A stretch of 64,000 bases of DNA, taken from NCBI RefSeq assembly GCF_900537065.1, contig NZ_UNRC01000001.1, positions 124,001-188,000 on the forward strand, written 5' to 3'. The stretch is from Sphingorhabdus sp. Alg239-R122. Its GTDB lineage: Bacteria > Pseudomonadota > Alphaproteobacteria > Sphingomonadales > Sphingomonadaceae. How positions within the stretch are numbered: position 1 is the first letter of the stretch; each line of letters opens with the position of its first letter. Below the pieces are notes generated by a model. That model worked only from the letters and a program-made list of their open reading frames with translations. It was not told where the DNA came from and did no database searches. Shown here piece after piece: positions 46,660 through 57,317 of the stretch. A program made the position numbers and the translations under genes.

Positions 46660-47676
46660 ATGGCGCGCAAAGTTTTAGTTACCGGCGGAACCGGCTATAT
46701 TGCAGGCTATATCATCCGGCAGCTGATAGTGGAGGGATGGGAAGTGAACACCACCGTCCGTTCGCTTTCCAAAGAAGCAAAGCTGCGCGAAATATTGGAC
46801 GTGGACAATGGCCGGCTGCATGTCTTTGCCGCTGATCTTATGTCCGATGATGGCTGGGCAGATGCCATGGCGACATGCACTCATGTAGCGCATGTCGCTT
46901 CGCCGCTACCCGCTGCAACGCCGAAGCATGAAGATGATCTGATCGTGCCCGCACGCGATGGCGCTTTGCGGGCGCTGCGTTATGCGAAAGATGCGGGCGT
47001 AGAACGGGTGGTGATGACGTCATCCATGGCGGCGGTAGCGTACGGCGTAGGCCGGGGAACGCACCATTTTGACGAGAGTCACTGGAGCAATATCGACCAT
47101 CCTGATGCCTATCCCTATGTGAAATCTAAAACCATTGCCGAGCGCGAGGCGCGAAAATGGATGACTGAGAACGGGGGCAGCATGGAATACTGCTCGATCA
47201 ATCCCGGCATGGTGCTTGGTCCCCAGATGAGCGATGATTTTTCAACTTCGCTCGAAGCTGTTAAAAAACTGCTCGAAGGCGCATTTCCTGGCACACCTGA
47301 CCTGGGCTTTGCTGTGGTAGATGTGCGCGACGTGGCGGATCTGCATGTGAAGGCATTGACCGCATCCGATATGGATGGTGAACGCTTTTTGGCAGCAGGC
47401 AAATTTTTTAAAATGCGCGAGATTGCGGATTTGTTGATTGAGAATTTGGGCAAGGATGCGCGTAAGGTTCCGAAACGCAATCTGCCTGACTGGGTGATGA
47501 AATTTGTGGGTAAGTTTGATCCCGTTGCCGCAAGCGTTGTTTCAGAGCTGGGCAAGGTTCGGATTGTCGATTCAGGCCATGCCCGGGGAAAATTGGGCTG
47601 GACGATGCGGCCTGAGGAAGACAGCGTATTGGATACGGCGCGAGATTTGATCGCGCGGGGCATTGTGAAAGTGTGA
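46660..47676 (+). CDS. NAD-dependent epimerase/dehydratase (extended SDR, dihydroflavonol reductase-like)
   Basis: The 338-residue short-chain dehydrogenase of the extended type has the NAD motif VTGGTGYIAGY and the catalytic YPYVKSK, with MTSSMAAVAYG at the substrate side. In this subfamily the members reduce aldehydes or ketones such as methylglyoxal, or act as dihydroflavonol/cinnamoyl-CoA-type reductases; the substrate is not predicted here. ATG 46660 is supported by GGGAGAGG; two ATGs upstream in frame lack one. Its stop is 2 nt before the pccB operator. Confidence 0.85.
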   Translation: MARKVLVTGGTGYIAGYIIRQLIVEGWEVNTTVRSLSKEAKLREILDVDNGRLHVFAADLMSDDGWADAMATCTHVAHVASPLPAATPKHEDDLIVPARDGALRALRYAKDAGVERVVMTSSMAAVAYGVGRGTHHFDESHWSNIDHPDAYPYVKSKTIAEREARKWMTENGGSMEYCSINPGMVLGPQMSDDFSTSLEAVKKLLEGAFPGTPDLGFAVVDVRDVADLHVKALTASDMDGERFLAAGKFFKMREIADLLIENLGKDARKVPKRNLPDWVMKFVGKFDPVAASVVSELGKVRIVDSGHARGKLGWTMRPEEDSVLDTARDLIARGIVKV

Positions 47677-47677
47677 A

Positions 47678-47706
47678 TTTAATCGTTCGATTAATTGCAA
47701 TATATT
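47678..47706 (+). promoter_or_regulatory. Candidate operator and promoter for the propionate operon
   Basis: TTAATCG (47679-47685) and CGATTAA (47688-47694) are exact inverted repeats with a 2-nt spacer. A possible -10 box TATATT is at 47701-47706, and a weak -35-like TTTAAT at 47678-47683 with a 17-nt spacer, so a bound repressor would cover the promoter. The ATG of pccB is 60 nt further on. The repeat looks like a TetR- or GntR-family operator; its regulator is not in the window. Confidence 0.5.
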
Positions 47707-47766
47707 CCGGTTTGTGGAAAGGCTGTGTCTAAAGGTAAACAGCCCATTCAAGAAGCTGGAGATGAC

Positions 47767-49299
47767 ATGCAGGAAATTCTGGAACAGGTAGAACAAAAAC
47801 GTGCGGCGGCTAGGCTGGGCGGCGGGCAGAAGCGCATTGATGCACAGCACGCCAAGGGTAAGCTGACCGCGCGCGAACGGATCGAAGTGCTGCTCGATCC
47901 GGGTTCCTTTGAAGAAATCGATATGTATGTCGAGCATAACTGCGTTGACTTTGGGATGGAGGAAACGAAAGTTCCGGGTGATGGTGTTGTTACCGGTTCT
48001 GGCACAATCAACGGCCGTCTTGTGTTCCTGTTCAGCCAGGACTTTACCGTTTTCGGCGGGTCTTTGTCAGAGCGCCATGCGGAAAAAATCTGTAAGGTCA
48101 TGGACAACGCCATGAAAGTCGGCGCGCCGGTTATAGGCATTAACGACAGTGGCGGTGCGCGTATTCAGGAAGGCGTGGCATCGCTCGGCGGGTATGCCGA
48201 AGTGTTTCAGCGCAATGTACTGGCGAGCGGTGTTGTACCGCAAATCTCGCTTATAATGGGGCCATGCGCCGGCGGCGCCGTCTATTCCCCCGCGATGACC
48301 GACTTTATTCTGATGGTAAAGGATTCCAGTTACATGTTCGTCACTGGCCCCGATGTGGTCAAGACAGTAACGAACGAAGTCGTGACGCAGGAGGAATTGG
48401 GCGGTGCGGTGACGCACACAACCAAGTCTGGCGTGGCCGATATTGCGTTCGATAACGACATCGATGCGCTGCTCGCAGCGCGCGACCTGGTCGATTTCCT
48501 GCCGCTTAACAATCAGAAAGAGGTTCCTGAAAGGCCAACAGCGGACGCATGGGACAGGATTGAGGATAGCCTGGATACGCTTGTACCCGACAATGCTAAT
48601 GCGCCCTATGATATGCACGAGCTGATCCGCAAAACTGTTGACGAGAGCGATTTTTTTGAAGTCCAGCCCGATCATGCAGGCAACATTATCTGCGGGTTTG
48701 GGCGCGTTGAAGGCCGCACGGTTGGTATCGTTGCGAACCAGCCTATGGTGCTTGCCGGGTGCCTTGATATCGGCGCATCTAAAAAAGCAGGGCGTTTTGT
48801 GCGTTTCTGTGATGCATTTGAAATCCCGATTGTCACCTTTGTCGATGTGCCCGGGTTTCTGCCCGGCGTAAGTCAGGAGCACAACGGCATTATCAAACAT
48901 GGTGCAAAACTGCTGTTTGCCTATGCAGAGGCGACTGTACCAAAAATTACTGTTATCACGCGAAAAGCCTATGGCGGCGCCTATGATGTCATGGCGTCAA
49001 AGCATTTACGCGGTGATCTCAATTACGCCTGGCCCACCGCGGAAATTGCTGTCATGGGTGCGAAAGGAGCCGTCGAGATCATCTTCCGCAAGGATATTGG
49101 CGACGCTGACAAGATTGCCGAAAAAACCAAGGAATATGAAGATCGCTTTGCTAACCCGTTCGTGGCCGCGAGCAAAGGCTTTATCGACGAGGTCATAATG
49201 CCACACTCAACCCGGCGGCGCATTGCACTGGGGTTACGCAAGCTGCGGAACAAGCAGCTCGATAACCCGTGGAAGAAACATGACAATATTCCTCTTTAG
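47767..49299 (+). CDS. pccB: Propionyl-CoA carboxylase beta subunit (carboxyltransferase)
   Basis: The 510-residue carboxyltransferase moves CO2 from biotin to propionyl-CoA (family also acts on acetyl- and other acyl-CoAs). The oxyanion glycine pairs are in [21 protein letters not shown] and [32 protein letters not shown]. Length is right for PccB. It opens the operon; propionyl over acetyl is inferred from the mce and mcm genes downstream. ATG 47767 has GGAG 7 nt upstream; the open frame to 47695 is leader. Confidence 0.94.
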   Translation: MQEILEQVEQKRAAARLGGGQKRIDAQHAKGKLTARERIEVLLDPGSFEEIDMYVEHNCVDFGMEETKVPGDGVVTGSGTINGRLVFLFSQDFTVFGGSLSERHAEKICKVMDNAMKVGAPVIGINDSGGARIQEGVASLGGYAEVFQRNVLASGVVPQISLIMGPCAGGAVYSPAMTDFILMVKDSSYMFVTGPDVVKTVTNEVVTQEELGGAVTHTTKSGVADIAFDNDIDALLAARDLVDFLPLNNQKEVPERPTADAWDRIEDSLDTLVPDNANAPYDMHELIRKTVDESDFFEVQPDHAGNIICGFGRVEGRTVGIVANQPMVLAGCLDIGASKKAGRFVRFCDAFEIPIVTFVDVPGFLPGVSQEHNGIIKHGAKLLFAYAEATVPKITVITRKAYGGAYDVMASKHLRGDLNYAWPTAEIAVMGAKGAVEIIFRKDIGDADKIAEKTKEYEDRFANPFVAASKGFIDEVIMPHSTRRRIALGLRKLRNKQLDNPWKKHDNIPL

Positions 49300-49309
49300 A
49301 AAGTAACAT

Positions 49310-50254
49310 ATGCCATCAGGATTATTAGCATTACTCGATGATGTGGCTGCAATTGCCAAGGTTGCGGCCGCGTCGATTGACGATATTGGTGCGGCAGCAG
49401 GGCGCGCCGGATCAAAGGCCGCAGCCGTTGTAATTGACGATGCTGCGGTGACGCCGCGTTATGTGACGGGTTTCTCGCCGGCGCGCGAATTACCTATGAT
49501 CTGGAGAATCGCCAAGGGGTCAATCAAGAACAAGCTGTTGTTCCTGCTTCCGGCGGCGGTGTTGCTGGGACAGTTCGCGCCGTTCCTGATCCCGATCGTG
49601 CTGATTATAGGCGGGCTTTTCCTCTGCTATGAGGCTGCTGAAAAAGTGCTTGAGCTATTTCATGTCGATGAAACCAATGTACATGATGCTCCGGCCATAG
49701 TCGAAGGCGGGAACCGTGAAGATGAAATGGTTGCCGGCGCTATTCGCACCGACCTGATACTGTCCGCGGAGATCATGGCGATTGCCCTGTCAGAAGTGGC
49801 GGATACAGGCTGGTGGCAGCAGGCCATAATCCTAGCGATTATCGGGATCGTTATCACGATTATCGTTTATGGGGCCGTAGCGCTCATCGTCAAAATGGAT
49901 GATATAGGCCTGCATCTTGCGCAGACGCGCGAGGGAGCAATGGCCAGATTCGGGCAGGGCCTTGTTTCCTTTATGCCGCGGCTGCTGACTACCATATCAA
50001 TCATCGGGACGCTTGCCATGGCTTGGGTGGGCGGTGGCCTGCTGGTGCACAACGCCGCCGAATTGGGTTGGCATGGACCGGAGCATTTGATTGAAATGAT
50101 CGCCGAGCCAATTGTCCATGCCGTACCTATGGGCATGCAGGGTTTTCTCGGTTGGCTGATCTTCGCGGTGCTTTCAGGCTTGGCAGGCACAGCCATTGGC
50201 GCGGTGATTGCACCTATTGTGCACAAAGTAGTGCCACACGGGGAGGGGCATTGA
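49310..50254 (+). CDS. DUF808-family (YedI-like) inner-membrane protein
   Basis: The 314-residue protein opens with MPSGLLALLDDVAAIAKVAA, the DUF808 signature, and has KSAAVVIDDAAVTP-like KAAAVVIDDAAVTP and about seven hydrophobic segments. The family occurs widely but its function is unknown. Its position, 11 nt after pccB and 2 nt before mce, suggests co-expression with propionate metabolism, but not a defined role. Confidence 0.8.
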   Translation: MPSGLLALLDDVAAIAKVAAASIDDIGAAAGRAGSKAAAVVIDDAAVTPRYVTGFSPARELPMIWRIAKGSIKNKLLFLLPAAVLLGQFAPFLIPIVLIIGGLFLCYEAAEKVLELFHVDETNVHDAPAIVEGGNREDEMVAGAIRTDLILSAEIMAIALSEVADTGWWQQAIILAIIGIVITIIVYGAVALIVKMDDIGLHLAQTREGAMARFGQGLVSFMPRLLTTISIIGTLAMAWVGGGLLVHNAAELGWHGPEHLIEMIAEPIVHAVPMGMQGFLGWLIFAVLSGLAGTAIGAVIAPIVHKVVPHGEGH

Positions 50255-50255
50255 T

Positions 50256-50699
50256 ATGAAACTGGGCCGTCTCAACCATATTGGCGTTGCCACACCTTCC
50301 ATCGCGGACAGCATCATTTATTGGCGTGATGTCATGGGTGCAACACATATCCATGACCCTTTCGACCTGCCTGAACAGGGCGTCAAAGTATGCTTTGTTG
50401 ATACGCCTGCCGATGGTCCCAATAATGGCACCCAGATTGAACTGATCGAGCCATTGCCAGGCAACACATCCATTCAGGGCTTTTTGGATAAAAACCCGCT
50501 GGGCGGTCAGCATCATATCTGTTTTGAAGTACCTGAAATACATGCGGCAAAAACTGAATTTGAAGCCATGAGCAAGCGTGTGCTGGGCGAACCCCGCATT
50601 GGCGCGCATGGAACTCCGATATTTTTTGTGCATCCCAAAGATATGCAGGGGATGCTGGTAGAGATTATGGAAAGCCCGAAAGAGGGTACGGGGCATTAG
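50256..50699 (+). CDS. mce: Methylmalonyl-CoA epimerase
   Basis: The 147-residue vicinal-oxygen-chelate enzyme converts (S)- to (R)-methylmalonyl-CoA between PCC and the mutase. The start MKLGRLNHIGVATPSI supplies the metal-binding His; GGQHHICFEV, then MLVEIMESP, complete the metal site. Its length is typical. Confidence 0.95.
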   Translation: MKLGRLNHIGVATPSIADSIIYWRDVMGATHIHDPFDLPEQGVKVCFVDTPADGPNNGTQIELIEPLPGNTSIQGFLDKNPLGGQHHICFEVPEIHAAKTEFEAMSKRVLGEPRIGAHGTPIFFVHPKDMQGMLVEIMESPKEGTGH

Positions 50700-50723
50700 G
50701 CCGCGATTTATAAGGACAAGAAG

Positions 50724-51524
50724 ATGCAATATGACATGCTGAAACTGGACATGGATGAAAGCACCCACGTCGCGACCATCACTCTGAACCGGCCAGAGCG
50801 GCTTAATGCCATGCCGCCATCTATGGCGGATGAGGTTGTCAAAGCCATTGATGCTGCGCTGGCACACAAGGCGCGGGCGATACTGGTGACGGGTGAGGGA
50901 CGAGCTTTTTGTTCGGGCGCGGATCTGGCCAGTGGAGGAGACCTTGCTGCGGCCGCGAGCGGCGGTGCAGCAGCCAAGGCTTCGTTGGATAACAGCTATC
51001 ACCCGATGATGAAAAAGGTCGCGGAAATCCCGGTGCCTTTCATCACTGCAGTCAATGGTCCTGCTGCAGGTGTCGGTTGTTCGCTTGCGCTGTCAGGTGA
51101 TTTTGTCGTAGCAGGCGCATCGGCCTATTTTCTGCAGGCATTTGTCAATATCGGCCTGGTTCCCGATGGCGGTGCGACATGGATGCTGCCACGCCTGCTT
51201 GGCAAGGCTCGGGCGTTTGAGATGATGATGCTGGGTGAAAAAATCCGTGCTGGCAAGGCATATGAGTGGGGCATGATACACAAGGCCGCGTCTGACGAAG
51301 AATTGATGACCGAAGCGCGCGTTCTCGCCGAACGCCTTGCCGCCGGCCCGACAATGGCGCTGGGCATCATGCGGCGTATGGCCATGGAAAATCTTGACCG
51401 GACCTATGATGAGGCGCTGGATGCGGAAGCAAATGGACAACATATAGCAGGTGACAGTGCAGATGCACGGATCGGTGCAATTGCTTTCCTGAAAAAGGAA
51501 AAGGCCGAATTTATCGGTAAGTAG
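50724..51524 (+). CDS. Enoyl-CoA hydratase/isomerase-family protein (PaaG-like)
   Basis: The 266-residue crotonase-fold protein has the CoA loop GEGRAFCSGADLAS and PAAGVGCSLALSGDF. In place of the hydratase glutamate pair it has NIGLVPDGGATWMLPRLLG, with an Asp at the active-site position, as in PaaG-type ring or double-bond isomerases. A fatty-acyl isomerase or degradation role is likely; specific substrate unknown. It lies between mce and the mutase in the propionate operon, which hints at branched-chain or odd-chain acid breakdown. Confidence 0.85.
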   Translation: MQYDMLKLDMDESTHVATITLNRPERLNAMPPSMADEVVKAIDAALAHKARAILVTGEGRAFCSGADLASGGDLAAAASGGAAAKASLDNSYHPMMKKVAEIPVPFITAVNGPAAGVGCSLALSGDFVVAGASAYFLQAFVNIGLVPDGGATWMLPRLLGKARAFEMMMLGEKIRAGKAYEWGMIHKAASDEELMTEARVLAERLAAGPTMALGIMRRMAMENLDRTYDEALDAEANGQHIAGDSADARIGAIAFLKKEKAEFIGK

Positions 51525-51584
51525 TTCAGCATTGCCATTAGTGCAGAGCTCTTGCTTGAAACACGTTGCGACTTATTGGGAAAC

Positions 51585-51605
51585 GCCCTTCGACAAGCTC
51601 AGGGC
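51585..51605. repeat. REP-like palindromic element
   Basis: GCCCT (51585-51589) and AGGGC (51601-51605) flank TCGACAAGCTC, giving the sequence class CCCTTCGACAAGCTCAGGG that recurs as an intergenic repeat in many proteobacterial genomes, sphingomonads included. It lies in the 102-nt gap between the isomerase and mutase genes. No second copy was noticed in this window. A 5-bp outer stem can form in RNA. Confidence 0.6.
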
Positions 51606-51626
51606 TAGCGGTTATAGGGTTATGAT

Positions 51627-53765
51627 ATGACTGATAAACCGACAATTGATGACTGGCAGGTCAAAGCTGAAAAGGAAACCAAGGGCAAGAACCTGAACTG
51701 GAACACGCCCGAAGGTATTACCGTTAAGCCGATTTACACGGCGGATGATGTGGAAAGCGATCCCGGCTTGCCTGGTTTTGCGCCTTACACGCGCGGGCCC
51801 TATGCCAGCATGTATACAGGCCGTCCGTGGACCATCCGGCAATATGCAGGTTTTTCAACTGCTGAGGAATCAAACGCTTTTTACCGCCGCAACCTTGCCG
51901 CCGGGCAAAAGGGGCTGTCAGTGGCGTTCGATCTTGCCACGCACAGGGGCTATGATAGCGATCATCCGCGCGTTTTGGGTGATGTTGGTAAGGCCGGTGT
52001 TGCCATTGACTCGGTCGAGGATATGAAAATTCTGTTCGACCAGATTCCGCTCGATAAAATGTCGGTGTCGATGACGATGAACGGTGCGGTTATTCCGTGC
52101 CTGGCATTTTATATCATCGCTGCGGAAGAGCAGGGCGTGTCGCCGGATCAGCTCGCAGGCACGATCCAGAATGATATCCTCAAAGAATTTATGGTGCGCA
52201 ACACCTATATCTATCCACCCGAACCATCGATGCGGATTATCTCCGATATTTTTGCCTATACCAGCGACAATATGCCCAAATTCAACAGCATATCCATTTC
52301 CGGTTATCATATGCAGGAGGCGGGCGCGACGCAGGTGCAGGAACTTGCTTTTACTATCGCTGATGGCATGGAATATGTGAAATATGGCGTCGCGTCGGGG
52401 CTGGATATCGATAAGTTTGCAGGGCGGCTGAGCTTCTTTTTTGCGATTGGCATGAATTTCTTTATGGAAGTCGCCAAATTGCGCGCGGCGCGGCTGTTAT
52501 GGCACCGGGCCATGACACAGCTTGGCGCGCAGTCGGAACGTTCGAAAATGCTGCGCACGCATTGCCAGACATCGGGCGTGTCGCTGACCGAGCAGGATCC
52601 GTATAATAACGTCATCCGCACCACAGTCGAAGCGATGGCGGCGATGCTGGGCGGTACGCAGTCGCTGCACACCAATGCGCTTGACGAAGCGATTGCGTTA
52701 CCCACAGACTTTTCCGCAAGAATCGCACGTAATACGCAGATAATATTACAGGAAGAAACCGGCATGACCAATGTGGTCGATCCGCTGGGTGGCTCCTATT
52801 ATGTGGAGGCACTGACCAAGGAGCTGGCCGATAAGGCGTGGGAAATTATCGAGCGCGTGGAAAGCGAGGGCGGCATGGCCAATGCGGTGGCCGCTGGGTG
52901 GCCCAAGGCGATGATAGAAGAAGCCGCTGCCGCGTCACAGGCCCGGGTTGATCGCGGTGATGCGACCATTGTGGGCGTCAATAAATACCGTTTGAATGAG
53001 GAAGAACTGCTCGAAACGCTGGAAGTCGACAATACAAAAGTGCGTGAGGGGCAGATTGCCAGTCTCAAGCAGATCCGGGCCGCACGTGATGAAGATGCCT
53101 GCCAGGCAGCACTCAGGGCGCTTGCCGAAGGCGCACAGGGCAAAGGTAATCTGCTGGCGCTGGCGGTGGATGCGGCGCGTGAGCGCGCAACACTGGGTGA
53201 GATATCCGCTGCGATGGAAGAGGTTTTTGGTCGCTACAACACTGTACCTGCCCCTGTGAAAGGTGTTTACGGTGCGCCTTATGCAGGGGATACACGCTGG
53301 CAGCACGTGCTGGACGGTGTGGATGCTGTCGAAAACCGATTGGGCCGCAAACCTAAATTGATGGTCGCCAAGATGGGGCAGGACGGCCATGATCGCGGAG
53401 CCAATGTGATTGCATCGGCTTTTACCGATATGGGCTTTGAAGTCATAAGCGGGCCTTTATTCCAAACGCCTGAGGAATCGGCAGCTATGGCAATTGATAC
53501 TGATGTCGATGTGGTCGGCGCATCTTCGCTCGCCGCCGGACACAAAACGCTCGTGCCTGACCTTATCACCAAATTGAAAGAAGCCGGACGGGGCGATATC
53601 AAGGTAATTGCGGGCGGTGTTATCCCACCGCAGGACTATGATTTCCTGCGCGATGCAGGTGTGCAAGGAATATACGGTCCGGGTTCCAATATTGTCGAAT
53701 GCGCTGCTGATGTGCTGCGCCTGCTTGGCCACAATATGCCGCCTTTGGATGAAGCCGCCGAATGA
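51627..53765 (+). CDS. Methylmalonyl-CoA mutase (B12-dependent)
   Basis: The 712-residue enzyme rearranges (R)-methylmalonyl-CoA to succinyl-CoA. An N-terminal TIM barrel holds the substrate ([18 protein letters not shown]); the C-terminal domain from about 575 has the cobalamin motif [10 protein letters not shown] with the axial H588, then GGVIPPQD. Both domains are in one chain, and the length is only slightly under that of the human and E. coli forms. No meaB chaperone gene is in this operon. The downstream gene overlaps its stop by 4 nt. Confidence 0.96.
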   Translation: MTDKPTIDDWQVKAEKETKGKNLNWNTPEGITVKPIYTADDVESDPGLPGFAPYTRGPYASMYTGRPWTIRQYAGFSTAEESNAFYRRNLAAGQKGLSVAFDLATHRGYDSDHPRVLGDVGKAGVAIDSVEDMKILFDQIPLDKMSVSMTMNGAVIPCLAFYIIAAEEQGVSPDQLAGTIQNDILKEFMVRNTYIYPPEPSMRIISDIFAYTSDNMPKFNSISISGYHMQEAGATQVQELAFTIADGMEYVKYGVASGLDIDKFAGRLSFFFAIGMNFFMEVAKLRAARLLWHRAMTQLGAQSERSKMLRTHCQTSGVSLTEQDPYNNVIRTTVEAMAAMLGGTQSLHTNALDEAIALPTDFSARIARNTQIILQEETGMTNVVDPLGGSYYVEALTKELADKAWEIIERVESEGGMANAVAAGWPKAMIEEAAAASQARVDRGDATIVGVNKYRLNEEELLETLEVDNTKVREGQIASLKQIRAARDEDACQAALRALAEGAQGKGNLLALAVDAARERATLGEISAAMEEVFGRYNTVPAPVKGVYGAPYAGDTRWQHVLDGVDAVENRLGRKPKLMVAKMGQDGHDRGANVIASAFTDMGFEVISGPLFQTPEESAAMAIDTDVDVVGASSLAAGHKTLVPDLITKLKEAGRGDIKVIAGGVIPPQDYDFLRDAGVQGIYGPGSNIVECAADVLRLLGHNMPPLDEAAE

Positions 53766-54334
53766 GCAGACGCGGCACATATTGGGGCATATTGCTCTTG
53801 CTAACGGCGCCTTTGCCCGTATTGCACGCGCAGGAAGATGCGCCCAATATTGCCCCGGTACGCACGCCTGATTTTGAAAACCTTACGCAGCTTTTCAAAG
53901 AGAGCTGTTATACTGCGCTTGATGATGTAGAGGCTGTGAGCACCGTTGTTACTGCATCTGGTTTTGGTTTCACCAAACAAGCCGTGCGGATTGGCCGCAA
54001 ATGGACGGCGGACAATATGGCGCTTACCTATGTGGGTATCGGCAAATTACCCGCAAAGCTGCCTGCACCGCAATGCGCGCTTTCCGCGCAGCTTGCGAGT
54101 AAGAACGATCATCTGACGCTGAAATCAGCGCTGTGGCGCAAACTGGGCATTTCCGGCGGGCGTTCCAGTGGCAAGGGCGGAAAGTATAACAGTATTATTG
54201 ATATAGACGGTGAGGATAACAGCAAAAGGCGGCTTTTCTTTACCAGCCAGAAAGGGCAGAGTAGCCGCATATATATCAAGATAATGCTGGTTAAGCTGAA
54301 ACAGCAAAATGACATGCAAGAAAGTAATCCATGA
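53762..54334 (+). CDS. Secreted protein of unknown function coupled to mcm and bioB
   Basis: The 190-residue product has a signal peptide ([24 protein letters not shown]), so it is exported. The mature part has two cysteines (ESCYTALD and PQCALSAQ) that could form a disulfide. I recognise no domain. Its ATG lies in the mcm stop (ATGA) and its stop overlaps the bioB start, so it is translated with both. This coupling to cytoplasmic enzymes is unusual for an exported protein. Confidence 0.75.
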   Translation: MSRRGTYWGILLLLTAPLPVLHAQEDAPNIAPVRTPDFENLTQLFKESCYTALDDVEAVSTVVTASGFGFTKQAVRIGRKWTADNMALTYVGIGKLPAKLPAPQCALSAQLASKNDHLTLKSALWRKLGISGGRSSGKGGKYNSIIDIDGEDNSKRRLFFTSQKGQSSRIYIKIMLVKLKQQNDMQESNP

Positions 54335-55347
54335 CTGAAATCCGCACCGACTGGGCTCGCGATCAAATCGCCGAGCTGTTCAATATGTCCTTTACCGAAT
54401 TGCTGTTTCAGGCAGCAACGGTCCACCGCGAATATCACAAGCCGGATCAAGTCCAGCTTTGTACGCTCCTGTCGATCAAAACCGGTGGTTGCCCCGAGGA
54501 TTGCGGCTATTGCTCGCAGTCTGTTGAAGCAGACAGCGGTGTAAAAGCCACCAAATTGATGGATGTGCGGCAAATCTTGCAAGGTGCGGCGCAGGCCAAG
54601 GATAATGGCAGCCAGCGTTTCTGCATGGGGGCGGCATGGCGTAATCCCAAAGACCGCGATATGCCAGCGATCGTGGAGATTGTGAAAGGCGTGCGTGATA
54701 TGGGGTTGGAAACTTGCATGACGCTCGGCATGTTAACGCCGAAACAGGCGGATATGCTGGCCGAGGCGGGCCTTGATTACTATAACCATAATATCGACAG
54801 CAGCCCCGAATATTACGAAAAGGCAATCTCTACCCGCAAGATGCAGGACCGGCTCGATACGCTGACGCATGTTCGTGATAGCGGCATTAATGTCTGTTCG
54901 GGCGGCATTGTCGGTATGGGTGAAACGCGGGAGGACCGCGTTGGATTTATCCATACACTGGCGACATTGCCACAACATCCCGAAAGTGTGCCCGTGAACG
55001 CACTCGTACCGGTCAAGGGTACGGTGCTGGGAGATATGCTGGCGGATACACCAATGGCGAAGATTGACGATATCGAATTTGTCCGTACCGTTGCTGCGGC
55101 GCGCATCACCATGCCGTTGTCGATGGTACGGCTATCCGCAGGCCGCGAAAGCATGTCAGAGGCCGCACAGGCGCTCTGCTTTATTGCGGGTGCAAACAGC
55201 ATCTTCACTGGCGATAAACTGCTCACCGCGCCGAATGCGGGCGATGACAGCGATGCGGCACTGTTTGAGAAACTGGGACTTGTGGCGTTACAGGGTGAGG
55301 AGCCATTACGGGCGTGTAAAGCCGGTGAGTTGGAGGCGGCTGAATAA
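54331..55347 (+). CDS. bioB: Biotin synthase
   Basis: The 338-residue radical SAM enzyme inserts sulfur into dethiobiotin. The cluster motif is CPEDCGYC (C54, C58, C61), and [14 protein letters not shown], then [12 protein letters not shown], are family blocks. Its place between the mutase and the biotin-dependent carboxylase subunit makes sense, since PccA needs biotin; no other bio gene is in the window. Start and stop overlap both neighbours by 1-4 nt, so translation is coupled. Confidence 0.96.
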   Translation: MTEIRTDWARDQIAELFNMSFTELLFQAATVHREYHKPDQVQLCTLLSIKTGGCPEDCGYCSQSVEADSGVKATKLMDVRQILQGAAQAKDNGSQRFCMGAAWRNPKDRDMPAIVEIVKGVRDMGLETCMTLGMLTPKQADMLAEAGLDYYNHNIDSSPEYYEKAISTRKMQDRLDTLTHVRDSGINVCSGGIVGMGETREDRVGFIHTLATLPQHPESVPVNALVPVKGTVLGDMLADTPMAKIDDIEFVRTVAAARITMPLSMVRLSAGRESMSEAAQALCFIAGANSIFTGDKLLTAPNAGDDSDAALFEKLGLVALQGEEPLRACKAGELEAAE

Positions 55348-57317
55348 TGCTTAAAAAAATCCTGATCGCGAATCGCGGCGAAATTGCCTGCCGGGTTATT
55401 CGTACGGCGAAGAAAATGGGCATTGCCACTGTGGCGGTCTATTCCGATGCCGATGCGCGCTCTCCGCATGTTGAGATGGCGGATGAGGCGGTGCATATTG
55501 GCCCCGCGGCGGCATCTGAATCCTATCTGGTAGCCGACAAGATTATCGCGGCGTGCAAGGAAACTGGCGCGGATGCAGTACATCCAGGTTATGGTTTCCT
55601 GTCAGAGCGCGAAAGTTTTGCCAAGCAGCTTGCAGACGAAAACATCACCTTTATCGGTCCACCTCCAAACGCCATTGCGGCTATGGGCGACAAGATCGAG
55701 TCCAAGAAACTTGCCGAAAAAGCCGGTGTTAGCGTTGTTCCGGGGCATATTGGCGAAATTGATGATACCGATCATGCCGTGAAAATCGCCACCGAAATCG
55801 GCTATCCGGTGATGATGAAGGCGAGCGCGGGTGGTGGCGGCAAGGGGATGCGGCTTGCCTATAGCGAGAAAGACGTGCGCGAGGGATTTGAAGCGACCAA
55901 GCGCGAGGGCCTGAGCAGCTTTGGCGATGACCGCGTGTTTATCGAGAAATTTATCGAGCAGCCCCGCCATATTGAAATACAGGTGCTGGGCGATAAACAT
56001 GGAAACATCGTCTACCTGAACGAGCGCGAATGTTCGATCCAGAGGCGTCACCAGAAGGTCGTTGAGGAAGCCCCATCACCGTTCGTTGATACAAAAATGC
56101 GCAAGGCCATGGGCGAGCAGGCCGTGGCATTGGCTGCTGCCGTGGATTATCAAAGCGCGGGGACGGTTGAGCTCATCGTCGGTGCGGACAAAAGCTTTTA
56201 TTTCCTCGAGATGAACACACGATTGCAGGTGGAACATCCGGTCACTGAGCAGATTACCGGGCTAGATCTGGTTGAACAGATGATCCGTGTGGCGGCAGGC
56301 GAGGAACTGGATTTCACGCAAGACGATGTACAGATTAATGGTTGGTCGATTGAAAACCGGGTTTATGCCGAGGACCCGTATCGCGGGTTCCTGCCCTCCA
56401 CGGGCCGTTTGGTGCGTTATCGCCCACCTGCCATTACTAAGGGCATTCGCGTGGATGATGGTGTGGCCGAGGGCGGCGAAGTGTCGATCCATTACGACCC
56501 GATGATTGCCAAGCTTATCACCTATGCGGATACACGCGAAGAAGCGATTGACTTGCAGATCGCCGCGCTTGACCAGTTTGAAATTGATGGCCCTGGCCAT
56601 AATATCGATTTTCTGTCCGCAATCATGCAGCATCCCAAGTTCCGTTCAGGTGATATCTCAACCGCATTTATTGCCGAGGAGTATCCAGATGGTTTCGGAG
56701 GTGCGACGCTTTCAGACGAATTGCTTACCCGGTTTGCAGCAATTGCCGCCTTTATTGCCACTGCGCATGCCGACCGTAATTTGCGGATTGATAATCAGCT
56801 TGGCGATCGGCTGCGTCCGCCGTCCGAATGGCGGGTTAAATCAGGTGACACAATGCTTGAAGTGTCGATCAGTGAGGATGCGGTTGTGGTAAATGGCGAG
56901 GAAGCGCCGCTTTCGATGGCCTATACACCCGGTGACGCCCTGGCCCTGGCGGAATTTGGTGAAGATGAATTGGCAGTGCGCATTGAACAGATACGTTCCG
57001 GTTTCCGCCTGACCGCGCATGGCGCGAGCCATGATCTACAGGTACTGCCCGCCCATATAGCCCGCCATGCGGTGCATATGATTGAAAAAGAGCCACCCGA
57101 CCTTTCCAAATATCTGCTCTGCCCGATGCCTGGCCTGCTGGTAAAACTGCATGTGGGAGAGGGGGATAAGGTCGAGGCAGGCCAGCCGCTCGCGATTGTC
57201 GAGGCAATGAAGATGGAAAATATCCTGCGCGCCGAAAAAGCTGGCACGGTGCAGTCTGTCAGTGTAGCCGAAGGGGAAAGCCTCGCGGTTGATGCGATTA
57301 TATTGGAGATGGAATGA
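55347..57317 (+). CDS. pccA: Propionyl-CoA carboxylase alpha subunit (biotin carboxylase plus BCCP)
   Basis: The 656-residue protein combines biotin carboxylase (1 to about 450; ATP-grasp loop MKASAGGGGKGMRLAY, EMNTRLQVEHPVTE), a linker/BT domain, and a C-terminal biotinyl domain with the biotin-accepting K622 in VEAMKMENIL. With PccB it makes methylmalonyl-CoA. Its ATG shares one base with the bioB stop (TAATG). Acetyl-CoA use is possible, but the operon context favours propionyl-CoA. Confidence 0.96.
   Translation: MLKKILIANRGEIACRVIRTAKKMGIATVAVYSDADARSPHVEMADEAVHIGPAAASESYLVADKIIAACKETGADAVHPGYGFLSERESFAKQLADENITFIGPPPNAIAAMGDKIESKKLAEKAGVSVVPGHIGEIDDTDHAVKIATEIGYPVMMKASAGGGGKGMRLAYSEKDVREGFEATKREGLSSFGDDRVFIEKFIEQPRHIEIQVLGDKHGNIVYLNERECSIQRRHQKVVEEAPSPFVDTKMRKAMGEQAVALAAAVDYQSAGTVELIVGADKSFYFLEMNTRLQVEHPVTEQITGLDLVEQMIRVAAGEELDFTQDDVQINGWSIENRVYAEDPYRGFLPSTGRLVRYRPPAITKGIRVDDGVAEGGEVSIHYDPMIAKLITYADTREEAIDLQIAALDQFEIDGPGHNIDFLSAIMQHPKFRSGDISTAFIAEEYPDGFGGATLSDELLTRFAAIAAFIATAHADRNLRIDNQLGDRLRPPSEWRVKSGDTMLEVSISEDAVVVNGEEAPLSMAYTPGDALALAEFGEDELAVRIEQIRSGFRLTAHGASHDLQVLPAHIARHAVHMIEKEPPDLSKYLLCPMPGLLVKLHVGEGDKVEAGQPLAIVEAMKMENILRAEKAGTVQSVSVAEGESLAVDAIILEME

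Noticed and set aside
48067-48900. 277-codon minus-strand open frame
   Set aside because: Antisense to pccB, which is intact and full length.
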